64,000 nt of DNA from NCBI GenBank assembly GCA_948567375.1, contig OX419756.1, positions 28,348,333-28,412,332 on the forward strand, in the 5' to 3' direction. Source of the DNA: Lunularia cruciata (lineage: Eukaryota; Streptophyta; Marchantiopsida; Lunulariales; Lunulariaceae). The notes beneath the pieces were generated by a model, which was given only the letters and a program-made list of their open reading frames with translations, was not told the DNA's origin and searched no databases. This document shows, piece after piece, positions 47,601 through 58,190 of this stretch (within the stretch, counting starts at the first letter, position 1; every line of letters begins with the position of its first letter). The position numbers and the translations under genes were made by a program.

Positions 47601-47793
47601 CATAACCTCATTGGTAATTTCTTCGGAAGATTTAACAATAGGTTACCTAAACCTTTTATTGCTGTTCCTCTGAATACAAATTTCTCATGTCCCATTAGTG
47701 GCTTCGTCAACGTCTTTGTTGAAAGGGAAGGCTCTAGCAATCTGAACTGCCCCGACACCAAAAAATGCATCTCTTACCTTGAAAGCTCTTACT
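44698..47793. other. AT-rich stretch, nothing firm
   Basis: About 3 kb of AT-rich DNA with no supported gene. Frames at 47,556-47,927 (both strands) have some coding character but no recognisable domain. Confidence 0.45.
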
Positions 47794-47848
47794 CGGCTTG
47801 ATGGGGTTTTCCGATCCTCCATATGTTCTACGTGGTCGCCTTTTTCTC
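47794..47848 (+). repeat. Dispersed repeat, second half
   Basis: cggcttgatggggttttccg, then atcctccatatgttctacgt and ggtcgcctttttc. A second short match (cagcttgatggggtg) follows at 47,985-47,999. Confidence 0.65.
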
Positions 47849-50178
47849 CTTGAAAGCTACATACTTCGGGAGGTTCTCTACTCACATTTACTTGATCAGG
47901 TCCTTGACTTTGCATCCGAAGTTTCATCGCGGACTTTTACTTGTTGAGGTTCTTGACTTTACCTATTAGAATTCTGTCCTTGTTCAGCTTGATGGGGTGT
48001 GGGGGTTTCTTCCCAAACTCCCTAGTGTGTTGCGGTTGACTTCACGTTCCTTGACTGCCTTCCACTTGATGCTAGCATTGGTAAATTGCAGCTCCTACTT
48101 CGAAAAGTACATATGTACATATTTCGGGATGTCCCTCACTGCCATCTACTCGATGCTAGCATTAGGAATTTGACATCTACAGGTCGGACCATGCCGCATT
48201 CAAGGGTCCTGTTTCATCTGTGTCATCTTGGGCGACTGATAGTCTTGCTGCCAAGGTTAGGGATCATCTTTAAGTCTATCTCTGCTTAATTCTGTTGTGA
48301 TGTGTCGGAACGAACATGTTCCAACAATCATCACGTGGGGTTAAGGACATAGTTCGTGGTCCCAGCTCTAGGCGAATCAAAACTGCCAACTTTGCAGGTG
48401 TAGTGTTACGAGAAAAGAGATAAATGCACTTGGTCAAGGCAAACACCAAATCTAACTCCATCATTATAGGATGCGCACGAACAGCTATTCACCTCGATTG
48501 ATCCCAACCGGCTTTAGATGCGCATGTGCAGAGAAGCTGCAGCAGACTGAACAATACAGCAAACTACAGACTGAAATCTGTCCCGAGGCTCGAAGACGCA
48601 CCAAGTAGAGGCGCTATTCTTCTCAATTTCTTCCCTTGATATATTGTGGACGACCGGTTCAGGGATCACTAGAAGTCAGCCATCTGTTCCCGGTGTTCGA
48701 GAAGGGTAAACGCTGCTCGACAGTAAGAGCTTGATCAAGAGTCAAATTGGCATTCAGATCAACATGTGGACATCAGTTCGAGATCTGTCTTGAAAGTCGA
48801 GTGACACACAGCGCGCACTTTGAGACGTTGACAATGCGGTAATTACAAGTTGATTGATGCGGGAAGGAGGTACACTAAAGTGAGACTTGCATGCATCCTT
48901 CACAGGATCGAACAAGTCAGCAAAAACCAAAGAAAGTATCTTTGATTCCAAACCAGGAAAATGAATAGATCTAATTTCTAGGACACTACGCATATGGTGA
49001 TGTGAGAAGACGTGATATGTAGCCGTCTCTTTGAAAGGCAACTAGTATACACGGGTTGGGCAGGTTGAGAAAAAAGTGGGAAAAAAGTGGGCAGATTGAG
49101 AAAAGAGTTGCAGGTAGTATGGATACTGTACTAAGTGCTTACAATTCGATAGCAATTTACCAAGCTGGTAAACCTCCAGTCACCCTAATTAGACGTGTGA
49201 TAAGGAACAATTTACCAATAATCAAATGTTTACATTCATGGGTATTCGCCTCAAGCGCTCTTCTTGTCTAAGGCTTCTAGTTCCTGCAAAAAGATCACGT
49301 CTCAATGGTAAGTACTCAGCTACCAGCTTATTTTGTCAAATTACCCCAGTGACTAGTAACCTGTGTATAGTCTACTTGCAATCAATCTTGTCATGACATA
49401 CATCTAATCTTATAAGACCTCGCTCCGAATAAATTACCTTCCAATCTTAGGAGATAATGGATTCAGATATACGTCGGGGTATTATGCTTTACCAAACAAA
49501 GTTCGGGAAAGAAGCTACCTTCGCTTACCTACCAAAGAAAGTTCGGGAAACTACCTTCGCCCAAGGCACAGATAGATTTGAAAGCAAACAAAAGGATTTA
49601 CATCTAGTGCTTTGGTCGGTACCTTCTGCTCTAATCAGCACAAACGTCTGCACGTACGAGGTATATATTTCCATGACAGATAGGACGAGTAGAAAAGTGC
49701 AATCATCTTGACCAATGTAGTGTGATGATGGAAGAAGGTATAGGTGAAAGGGAGACACTCTCAATTTGACCTTATGAACGAAATAATATTCGGCGGACTA
49801 GGATTCCATACGGTCTTTCTAGATATATGACAGAACGAAGTTGAGATGAAGAGTTGAAGTGCTTCCATTATACAAGATGTTGTATAATGTCTCAAGTCTA
49901 GGTCCCCGAAATGAGTATATTCTATGCCTTCTCCTGTTTACAGTACTTCTAGCTTCCGCAAGCTCTAACGACGCTATTCGCGATTGAACTTGAGGCCAAC
50001 ACACTCTGCCTACGTGTGAGGAGCGCCATTGTCAGTCAAACAAGTCCCCCTATCGGGCCTATATCCAAAGCATTGATCTAAGCTTGATAGTCCCACGTAG
50101 CTGTGACTCGTTAAGTGATATCTGAGGACTCTGGAGATTAGTAGTGTTGCAGCAAATAAGACTTGTTTTGGGCTTAGG
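47849..50178. other. Host-like stretch without supported gene
   Basis: Mixed composition, similar to that around the BAG gene. The minus-strand frame 48,754-49,041 (95 residues, ESKILSLVFADLFDPVKDAC) looks protein-like but is unrecognised. Short local duplications occur near 49,065-49,105 (gagaaaaaagtggg) and 49,500-49,560 (aaagttcgggaaa). Confidence 0.4.
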
Positions 50179-50282
50179 ATACCACGTTGAACTGACGGCA
50201 AGGGCTTAGAGCTCCTTATACCATGTTGAACTGACGGCAAGGGCTTAGAGCTCCTTACACCATGTTGAACTGACGGCAAACA
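50179..50282 (+). repeat. 39-bp tandem repeat, 2.7 units
   Basis: Units start at 50,179, 50,218 and 50,257 and contain gttgaactgacggcaaggg. Because 39 is 13 codons, the minus-strand frame through it repeats SVQHGIRSSKPLP-like units. Whether that frame is translated is unknown. Confidence 0.9.
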
Positions 50283-50967
50283 AATAATCATCCGAGAACT
50301 TCTCCCCTTCCAGGAGGTTCTGCATCAAGGTCAGTTATCCTCGGCAAAACATAGAGTTGGAAATCTTTTCTCAAATCTTTTGGGTTGATGTTATTCCCCA
50401 TCCAATGTTGACATCATCATAATCCGATATCTTAAGATGGTTAGATTTTCAGGAGGACAGAATGGAGGCGCCCACTTAGAGCTCAACCCTGAAGAAAGAA
50501 AACTCTAATGCAGTACAATAAGTCAAAGATTTTGCAGGTTCTCCATCTGGCAGTGGGCGTATACTACCTACAAGGTTAGCCGCCAGGCTACTGCCTGTCT
50601 TATTTTCAGTGACTAGCAACTCTTGAACTTAGGACTTCCAAAATTCAGCGTGCTATATCGCGAAGAACACATAAGAAGTTCGTCCCGGTAGAACTTAGTC
50701 GCCGTGAGAATGTAACACGAGTACGAGTCCGATGCGGGTATTAGGAGATGAGACCAGAAGCCGTTCTAGGAACGAGTCCGATGTGGGTATCTACAATAAG
50801 CAGTCTGAGTTCAGTTACCAGCTTGTAAGCTAAAAGAAACTTATTACCACAAAAGAGACCATGACAGTCGCGGGCTCTTGCTCGCCTGCAGATTATGATT
50901 GAGAATATTTTAGTACGCTGTCGATTTTTCTATATTTCGAAAGTACTGGCAAGGTTCTCAACGTAAG

Positions 50968-52685
50968 TCAAGCGGTTTTGAGCTCCTCTGAAATTAACTT
51001 ACATCCGTTGCCCACCCATGCGGATGCAAAAGTGAAATATGCAAAGATCTTTGAAAAATTGCCTTCAAGGAGATCACCATATTCTACGACAGTAGTTACT
51101 TACAAGAATGAGACTCTGCACACGTTGAGTCTGAGTCTTCCTATGTGGTCGAACGCTCTCATCAGACTGTTCGATACGGCCAAAACAATAGACGTCAAAG
51201 TTTCGGAAGGGATCCGCAAATATATACACAACTTGCAGGAGAAGATTCAAAAATATTCAGGCTAAAGGGACAATGCATATCCAATGTATGTACAACCCAC
51301 GGACCTCTTGATAGATTGATCATTGGCATAATGTGCGAGATATGATGGGCAAAACAATTTCTCTAAATTCCAAGGAATTACCTGAATCCCGTCAATCTCT
51401 AGTTGAACTTGAGTCAAAAGCTCCAAAAGCCTTGAATGCTCCTGATGAAACCAGCAACTCAAAATCAGCATATTTGGACAACCTACAGAGGTGAGCAATT
51501 GAAAATGCATCGCTCTTTTAGGGGCCGCTACCTAGAATTAAAATTCTTCCTTGGAAAAAGCTGTTAAGTGCCTTGAGCTTCCAGTATATTGAGGTTTACA
51601 GGAGTATGATACAAACCTTCTCTGACGCTGAGTCGAAACTTTCAATCTCTTTTGCGAGAGCGAGGAACGTGGAGGCCTCTTCTCCTAGCTTATCTACCTG
51701 GTAAGAGAAAATGGAACTTAGAAAACGAACTTACGTGCTCATAAATACCTCAGCATGACCAGAAATAACAGCGGTGCATCACTTGAGAGACTAATTATGC
51801 ACATCGATAAAAAGCATGACGAGTACCTATGTACTTTTGCAGATAAGTTGTTACTGGAGAAAAATGTTGAAGATGAAGTTGTACTTCATACGAGATATAA
51901 ACGGAGAAAACTTTGTTTCAAAATATATATGACAGGAATCACACCTTGCGCGAAAGTGAAAGAATCCTGCCCAATGGCGTCGGTTTCGCAGCCCCTGGAT
52001 TACTTGCTGTAGCTCCATGTCGTAACCTGGCTTCTGCGGCCTCCACTCGACGAGCCCGCAAATCTGCTAAGCTCATTGGTTGATTGATTCCCCGATTTAA
52101 GCTGCCATCACTTCCATTGTTGCTCTTTGGTAGTGGATTGCTGGCCCCCTCGACTGAAGAATTGTTCTTACTGTCACCACCCAGACGCCTGCCTACAAAA
52201 TCCATTCAACTTTGTCAACGGTAGCTCTATCCAGATTCATTGCCACGTCTGAAGGGAGGCTACAATTGATAGCAGAGCTTGAAACACACAGGTGAAGTTA
52301 CTGAAGAGAGTAAATTACGTGCGTAACTCATCCAGGAGTGGAATCTATGACCAGTTCTCTGCCGACAGATTACGGCTCAAACAAAGATAAACGAAGGTTT
52401 TCAATCCTACACGTATATGTATGTTGCAGCTTGCACCGGAAGTTCACAATTCACTCCAGTAGTGAACGGTTGAAATTAAACTAGAAGAGGATCACAACCC
52501 AGAAAGAATTTCCAAAGGGTCTGGACATTCCTCACACAAGGCACAACCAGTAATCAGCACAGACCTGAGCGCTTGTTCGCAAAATGTCCAACAATGAAGA
52601 GAGCCGCAGCAGCAACAACCATGAAAGGCCAATTGACGATCACAGGTTTGGCATAATCCTCATAATACGCTTGCCTCCGATTCAT
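50968..52685 (-). CDS. Membrane-anchored VIM-BAG domain protein (six-exon gene)
   Basis: Exons on the minus strand: 52,685-52,565; 52,192-51,945; 51,697-51,617; 51,441-51,382; 51,166-51,104; 50,985-50,968. All introns are GT-AG and the reading phase closes across every junction, giving 196 residues. Start at MNRRQAYYEDY (aacaATGaa context); an in-frame ATG 17 codons upstream is possible. Residues 15-35 form one hydrophobic segment (a likely signal anchor). Residues 86-96, RARRVEAAEAR, match exactly the RX5AAX2R VCP/p97 (CDC48)-interacting motif. Residues 124-196 look like a three-helix BAG domain: LLELLTQVQLEIDGIQ, then HRKTQTQRVQSLILELK, compared with LIELLMNQLLKLDGI and RKMQVRRVQKYVEALD of plant BAG proteins. 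BAG domains bind the HSP70 nucleotide-binding domain and act as exchange factors. This is the only clear host gene in the window. The last, tiny exon is the least certain. Inferred role: joins HSP70 and CDC48 at a membrane. Confidence 0.75.
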
Positions 52686-53414
52686 TGTTTCTCCCTTCTG
52701 TACCCCAAGATTAATTTTACTCTTCCCTCTTGTCATACCGGTATCGAAGCCAACAAACTCTATCGACTACCGCTTCATCTCAAAACAACAGAACACTCCA
52801 CTTCCATAGGTCTGCATCATCCAGCTTTTCCCGAAATTTATCGACAAAACCTCCGCAGAGATCAGAAACCTCAATTGAAAGACTAAATTTACTGCTCACA
52901 TCTCCACATCCGAAAAAAAACTCTGTAGCTTGGAACAGATTCCAAGAATGTGATAATCCAAGGAGTTTGAATGGCAAGCAATTCTGTCATATCCATAGCC
53001 AACTTGTGTAAGTACAAGAGCCAATGTTTATGCAACCCTACGCGCGGCCTGGTTTGATGACGATGCTAAGCGTCGTTGCTACTTGTCACCTTCGGTCACC
53101 GGCATGCACCAGTAACTCCGTTGGTCCGTTGGCCTTATTGCGATCCCTGATAACCGGATCGCCGTCAATCACTGACCGAGTACATCCACTGATAAAAGGA
53201 GAAACTCCAGCCATCCACCTAGTCACCAGTCAATCCGCCGGTACTCGGTCCGTGATTGCCGTCCATATTGACCAGTAACCGGTCTATAAACAACCGAGTA
53301 CATCCACCGAGAAAGGGAGAACCTTTCGAGTCCTTGTTTTGTCCCTAATTTTGTATTCTAAATTCTATGTACCATGATTCTTCCCGAGGTGTTTATTGAT
53401 GCTTGTTAGTTTAA

Positions 53415-53506
53415 ATAATAGCCCCATTTTAGCCCCTATGTCTTTTCATTGTACAGCTTGATAGGGTCTTCCATCCTTCTTGTTATCACATGCGGTCGCC
53501 TTCTCC
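53415..53506 (+). repeat. Dispersed repeat, near full-length copy
   Basis: aataatagccccattttagc, then gtcttttcattgtacagctt, gatagggtcttccatcc and cacatgcggtcgcc. It carries both halves of the family in the same order as the reverse copy at 32,936. Confidence 0.7.
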
Positions 53507-53631
53507 AGTTTAAATATTCCATTTCATTTCTCTTCCTTGAACTTAAATTGATACAGACTATGATTCTTGCACTAAGCATAATCTACATAACGGTGATAAG
53601 TAATCATTAAGTTCTTTGAATGATTCAGATG

Positions 53632-53790
53632 TTTCTTTTTGTTAGTTGGTTATTTCTAGAATATGGACTCTAGTCGCATTTTACCATTCCCTTTTGAAGG
53701 GAACGTTTTCTTTTTGTTAGTTTGTTGTTTGTAGAATATGGACTCCAGTTGCATCTTGTCGTTCCCTTTCGAAGGGAATATTTTCTTCTC
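53632..53790 (+). repeat. 78-bp tandem duplication with palindrome
   Basis: Two units share tttctttttgttagttgg/tttg, gaatatggactc and a terminal palindrome-like ttcccttttgaagggaa / ttccctttcgaagggaa. The palindrome in each unit can form a 7-bp stem. Confidence 0.75.
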
Positions 53791-53904
53791 CTTACTAAAA
53801 ACAGATTGGGAAATAATAGCAACTCTCCTTATGTTACAGAGATATACGTAGTATACTATCTATGATTTAACATTGTATCACAATAATCTGGATAATATCA
53901 AAAA

Positions 53905-54065
53905 GAAATTGCTTATTTATGTCTATATTTATAATTGGATCAAGTTCAATAAATAGTTCTGTAGCTAAGCTATTTCTTTGGAAGCTAAGCTATTTCAAGA
54001 AATAGCTTAGTGGAGAAATTGCTTATTTGTGTTTATATTTATATTTAGATCAAGTTCATAATGTC
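53905..54065 (+). repeat. Local duplication with inverted repeat
   Basis: gaaattgcttatttatgtct...gatcaagttcaataa at 53,907 recurs as gaaattgcttatttgtgttt...gatcaagttcataa at 54,015. Between them lies ctaagctatttc aag aaatagcttag (about 53,984-54,010), an 11-bp inverted repeat with a short loop. Confidence 0.65.
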
Positions 54066-54772
54066 GCCAATGCTCTGCTGCAGTTAGCCACTGTCAAGTT
54101 GAACATGCAGCAGATTGTAGGACCATCAACATCATCGTTTTTTGTAGTTCAGTGAGAAGAATTTTGTGGTGAATTTTATCTCGAATATTACATCTTGAAT
54201 ATATACTCAATCTCCTGTTTGAGTATGGAGATCTAGTCAAATTCAACAACGTTATTTACTTCCTACAAATGGCCAGAGAGCTTTAATTTTACATCATGAA
54301 TGCTGATGTCGGTAATCAAAGAACGGCCATCCATACCAATCGCAATAGCTCTTCCAGTATATGAAGAAATGATTACATTGTAAGTACGAGTATTACTAGT
54401 GTCACTAACTTCACCAGAAATGGTGATGATGATATCATTCATTGATAGACAGTAGCATCCATAGCTAATGTGATTTGCTACTTTCCTTGTTTAAGTTTCG
54501 ATACCATTACAAAGTGACTCCAATCTAATAAACTAACTTGAAAGTGTAAGACTTCATCGACAGAAATCAATAAAAGGAGTCTGAATTGCAAATGCAATTG
54601 AGAACTACTCAGAATCACCGATCTTATGAACACCTTTAGAGCCTGAGCTTTCTTTGACAAGATACGATAGTATCTCAAATAGAGTCAAACATGCGGCGGT
54701 TAGTGTATACGATTAAATCACACGAGCTCCAGCTCTCTTCCGTGTTTATTTGTTGGATATCTTTCACATTCT

Positions 54773-55075
54773 GCAAATTGTCTCGGTTATCGTGACATCC
54801 TTAGTTATCTTGATAACCCAAGGACGAATTATATACCAAGAAGAAAGTTCATTTGCAAAGAAGAAATCAAGTACTGTACACAGCAATTCCAGTAGAAGAA
54901 CTAAATAATTCATCATCTGAGGGGAACAAATACTACCATATGTTCACATTTGCAAATTGTCTTGATTATCGTGAAATCTTTCGTTACTTTGTTCAAGGAC
55001 GGATTATATCTCAAGGAGAAAGTTCATTTCTAAGAAAGAAATCAAAACTGTATATCAATTCCAGTTGAGGGGAAA
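54773..55075 (+). repeat. Diverged tandem duplication, about 175 bp
   Basis: gcaaattgtctcggttatcg...ggacgaattatat...gaagaaagttcattt at 54,773 is repeated with changes from 54,950 (gcaaattgtcttgattatcg...). A plus-strand frame (54,853-55,068) runs through the second unit but shows no known domain. Confidence 0.65.
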
Positions 55076-55599
55076 AACACTACCATATTCCAAAGATTGT
55101 CTAATGACAGTTATACGTGGGAGATCCTGTTGCTGATAGTTTATGATAAAGACATGCAACTGTAAATTACATGATTTTCAATGAGAATCAACTTGCCAGG
55201 CCGATTGAACTTACCTAAGTAGATAACTCATGTTTATGATTTTATAGTTGAGCTCACACCATTAACTCAAGATAGTTATCTATGATAGTTTGTAGTATAG
55301 TGAGTCGGTTATATTTCTAAGTACTTGAGAGGAATCTTATATGCAGGTTATAACAAACTCCGCTTGTACATTCTTTGTTGTAATATGAAACAAGAGCTAC
55401 TTAGCAAAGAATGGCATGCTAAGAATAATAAAGTTAGCATCGATCTTGGATATATTCTCGATTGGAACTACTATTATATAGAAAATCTAAAATTGATGAT
55501 CAGATGATCGATTGCTCTACTTTATTGGAATCAGGAGAGAAGCTCATCTACACTTGCAGTTGCATCGAATCATTAGCTGAAGAAATCGTTCCGGGAAAA

Positions 55600-55765
55600 T
55601 ATAATATGATATATAACATCGAACTCCATCAAGTTTATTCATAACGTCTCTGACCAATTATCCTGCAATAAAATCTAGCAATCTAGAAGCACCTGCAAAT
55701 ATATCAAGTTCGACCTAACATCTATGACCGGTTATCCACTTATCGTGCTACAAAATCTCGCGATT
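55600..55765 (+). repeat. Diverged local duplication
   Basis: The text around catcaagtttattcataacg...gaccaattatcctgcaataaaatct is echoed by atcaagttcgacctaaca...gaccggttatccacttatcg about 90 bp on. The flanking 55.1-56.0 kb DNA is otherwise unassigned. Confidence 0.45.
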
Positions 55766-56076
55766 TGCAAACGCTTACACAAGCTGAACTTAAGTCTATA
55801 TACTTGTTACATGCAGATTAGAGTTAGACATCAGATTACTTGTAGTGACTTCTCAACTCTCTTACAGGTTGAAGCTTTAGCGTTAGGGAAGTACATGACA
55901 GAAGTTACTTTACATCGGACCAATTTGTTACAGATTGGTCAGATGCCCTAGGCCCTTGCCTAGGCTCACATTTCATGTGTTTTGTATTGTGTTTCCAGCC
56001 TTTTGACTCTTTGGGTCTTTTGGGCTTTATATTTCATTGTTTCATTGTTTCTATAGCGACTTTCTCCAATTTTCGT

Positions 56077-56353
56077 TCATTCTCTGACTAACTTCAATCT
56101 ATGACCATTGTTCGTATCAGATTCAAGTATCTTTATCACCACAGGTTTAGGTCTTTCACAGACAGTTTTATTTTTCACCTGTTGTGCTCCTCTCAAGATA
56201 AGTGATTTCATGTCAGAATTCAAGATCCCATAAAACCTTACCCAGATTACGTTAGCATCCACCAGTTCGAAGTTCACAAGCTGTCCTTCTAAGATCTTAT
56301 GAACTGTGGCAAATCTTTTCCACCCTCCGCTTTTCCAATTGGGGGTTTCAAAA
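56077..56353 (-). CDS. Unrecognised minus-strand reading frame
   Basis: From an acceptor-like ctag at 56,354 the minus frame gives about 90 residues with ordinary protein character: ETPNWKSGGWKRFATVHKIL, VNFELVDANVIWVRFYGILN, SDMKSLILRGAQQV. It ends in tga/tag near 56,077. A second, overlapping frame upstream (56,289-56,792 minus; ENSLSLIFYKPPHTECANNK, APDHTPYPFSQLCNNLYEKF) looks equally protein-like and may be the preceding exon or the same gene in another frame. No family recognised; the pair could be one gene with a splice or a frameshift between them. Confidence 0.35.
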
Positions 56354-56679
56354 CTAGTTTTACAAACTTTTCATATAGATTATTACAAAGTTGACTAAAT
56401 GGATACGGTGTGTGATCGGGAGCTAGAAATGGTAATGTTACGAAGTTGGGGCCAAGTTCCTTATTATTAGCACACTCCGTATGAGGTGGTTTGTAGAAAA
56501 TAAGGGATAAGGAATTTTCCGTTATCACTTGGTAGTGCATTGATTGCACATTAAGGTTAATTAAGTTTTTGTTTAGGGTTAGAGTGAAAGTGACAGCCAC
56601 CAAAAGGAGCATCTGGGGCATTCGGGGATGTTCAAGAACACCCATGGAAATGAAATGACGAGCTGCAACTGGGCAAATT

Positions 56680-56935
56680 TTTACCAAGAAAGATTGGAGG
56701 GAGCATGAGTGGAAAGATTTGAGGGCATGCGAAAATTGACCATTGATGAAGATTTGAGAGACCATAGCACCGAGGAAGATTGGAGGGAGCATGAGTTGAA
56801 AGATTTTAGTGCCTACACCCCATGAAGATTTGAGAGACCCATAGCCAAAGGTGGAATGGGGAGTGAATTTGTTTGGAGTGGAAAGATTTGAGTGCGAGCC
56901 CGTGAGAAGGTTAGAGTGAGGAGTGATTCTGTTTG
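56680..56935 (+). repeat. Diverged tandem repeat, about 90-bp unit
   Basis: agattggagggagcatgagt plus gaaagattt recurs at about 56,691 and 56,778. Weaker echoes (gtggaaagatttgagtgcga) follow near 56,878. The repeat lies between the unrecognised minus-strand frame and the Harbinger remnant. Confidence 0.5.
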
Positions 56936-57224
56936 AAGAGTTACTCTCGATTTCATTATTTTAAAAAATTTTCTTTTGTACGAGTATGAAATGTATACCT
57001 TTCTTCCCCTTGAGTAATGAAATGAAATTCATGAATTTGTTTTCTTGTTATAGAATGAAATTGATGAGATTGTTTTTTTGTGCACACAAAGACGTCCGTT
57101 TGCTGAAATTTCACAAGGAGAGGGAGATGCCCCTTTTTGGAGAAGAGAGATGCCCTTTGCGGAGAAGAGAGATCCCCTTCGTCAATAAGGAGTTATCAGT
57201 GGTGATTAAAAATAGAGTTTTGTC

Positions 57225-57754
57225 ATGCCAAGAGGGAGCACTCGTTTAGAACTAACCAGAAATATTAGAAAATGTATTCAACGGATGATTTGGTTAGATT
57301 TGGAGATATTGCTACCACGATTAGAAGCTGAAGATGAGGAATTAGGAGGAGATTTAGATATGCTAGAATGTTTTATTAGTGGATGGGAGTACTTACCCTT
57401 GGAACCCCGTGTTACTTACCCTTGTAGTAGAGAGTTTGTGAAGGAGTATTTTAGAAATCTAAGTACTAAGGCCTTTCGCCAGCTTACTAGAATGTTATAT
57501 GAGAGCTAAGAGTGCAACTAAAAGACAATAGTAGAAATTCTTATTTGTTAAAGTGGGTATCGGTGTGTATTATTTTACATAATTTTTTAATCAATAGGTC
57601 TGACCTTTGGTCAGGGGACAATGGCGGATTAACAGAGGAGACTCAAATAGATTCAGAAATGTCATTTCAAGGTATAGAACTTGGTAGAGAAGAAAGTAGA
57701 TCAAGGGTGATGCAACATTGCCTTGATTATAACAATGATGATATACTTGATTGA
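57225..57754 (+). pseudogene. PIF/Harbinger transposase remnant lacking the catalytic core
   Basis: The first frame (57,225-57,509) looks like the N-terminal, DNA-binding side of a Harbinger transposase (YLPLEPRVTYPCSREFVKEY, then FRNLSTKAFRQLTRML). The following frame (57,497-57,754) is the C-terminal end (ELRVQLKDN, then LKWVSVCIILHNFLINRSD), where family members read ...CxxLHN. Some 200-250 residues with the DDE nuclease, normally between these parts, are absent: the join lies near 57,500 and also changes frame. This is therefore an internally deleted, non-functional copy. A Harbinger-type second ORF lies at 62.9-64.0 kb on the other strand; the two may stem from the same or a related element. 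Confidence 0.65.
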
Positions 57755-57959
57755 TTGAGATTCCATATAATAAAATATATATTCTCAATATTTATCTCAT
57801 ATCTCATAGTCTCATAACTTAGACCAGGAGTCTTTTTCTTAGACCATGAGTGTATCTTGATGTAATATTGGGATAAAAACATCATGTGAATGCAAAAAGA
57901 ATTCTATGAAGCTTAATCTATACATTTGTAAGTCATCCGTCTACACTTACGTGCACTTG

Positions 57960-58190
57960 GAGAAAAATGAGCCGATGTTGCATACATAGGGAGATGACTC
58001 TTGTAGACACTGGGTGCCACTCACAAACTTTAAAAAGTCATTGAGTGGCGCTTGTAGACGCTGGCGGATGCTGGAAGTGCACCGGAATATGCACACATAT
58101 TACATGCACTCATAGGCACTGGTAGGCGCCGGTGGTGGGCACTGGTAGGTGCTGGTGGTCGGCACGGGTAGGTGCTGTGTGAATTATGCT
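57960..58190 (-). repeat. Short-repeat array, GGCGCT orientation
   Basis: Degenerate 10-15-bp units: gtggcgcttgtagacgctgg, ggcactggtaggcgccgg, gggcactggtaggtgctgg. Its reverse complement (ctacaagcgccact) resembles the array at 62,340-62,620 (ccacaagcgcctact), so the two arrays are inverted relative to each other around the gene at 58.7-62.1 kb. Confidence 0.6.

Noticed and set aside
47556-47927. Possible exon on the minus strand (VRDAFFGVGAVQIARAFPFN)
   Set aside because: Short, one end lies in a dispersed-repeat copy, and no splice sites or family support it.
48754-49041. 95-residue minus-strand frame
   Set aside because: Protein-like but isolated; no family, no flanking exons found, so not listed as a gene.
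50978-51265. 95-residue plus-strand frame
   Set aside because: It lies opposite exons 5 and 6 and an intron of the BAG gene, whose phases and motifs are far better supported.
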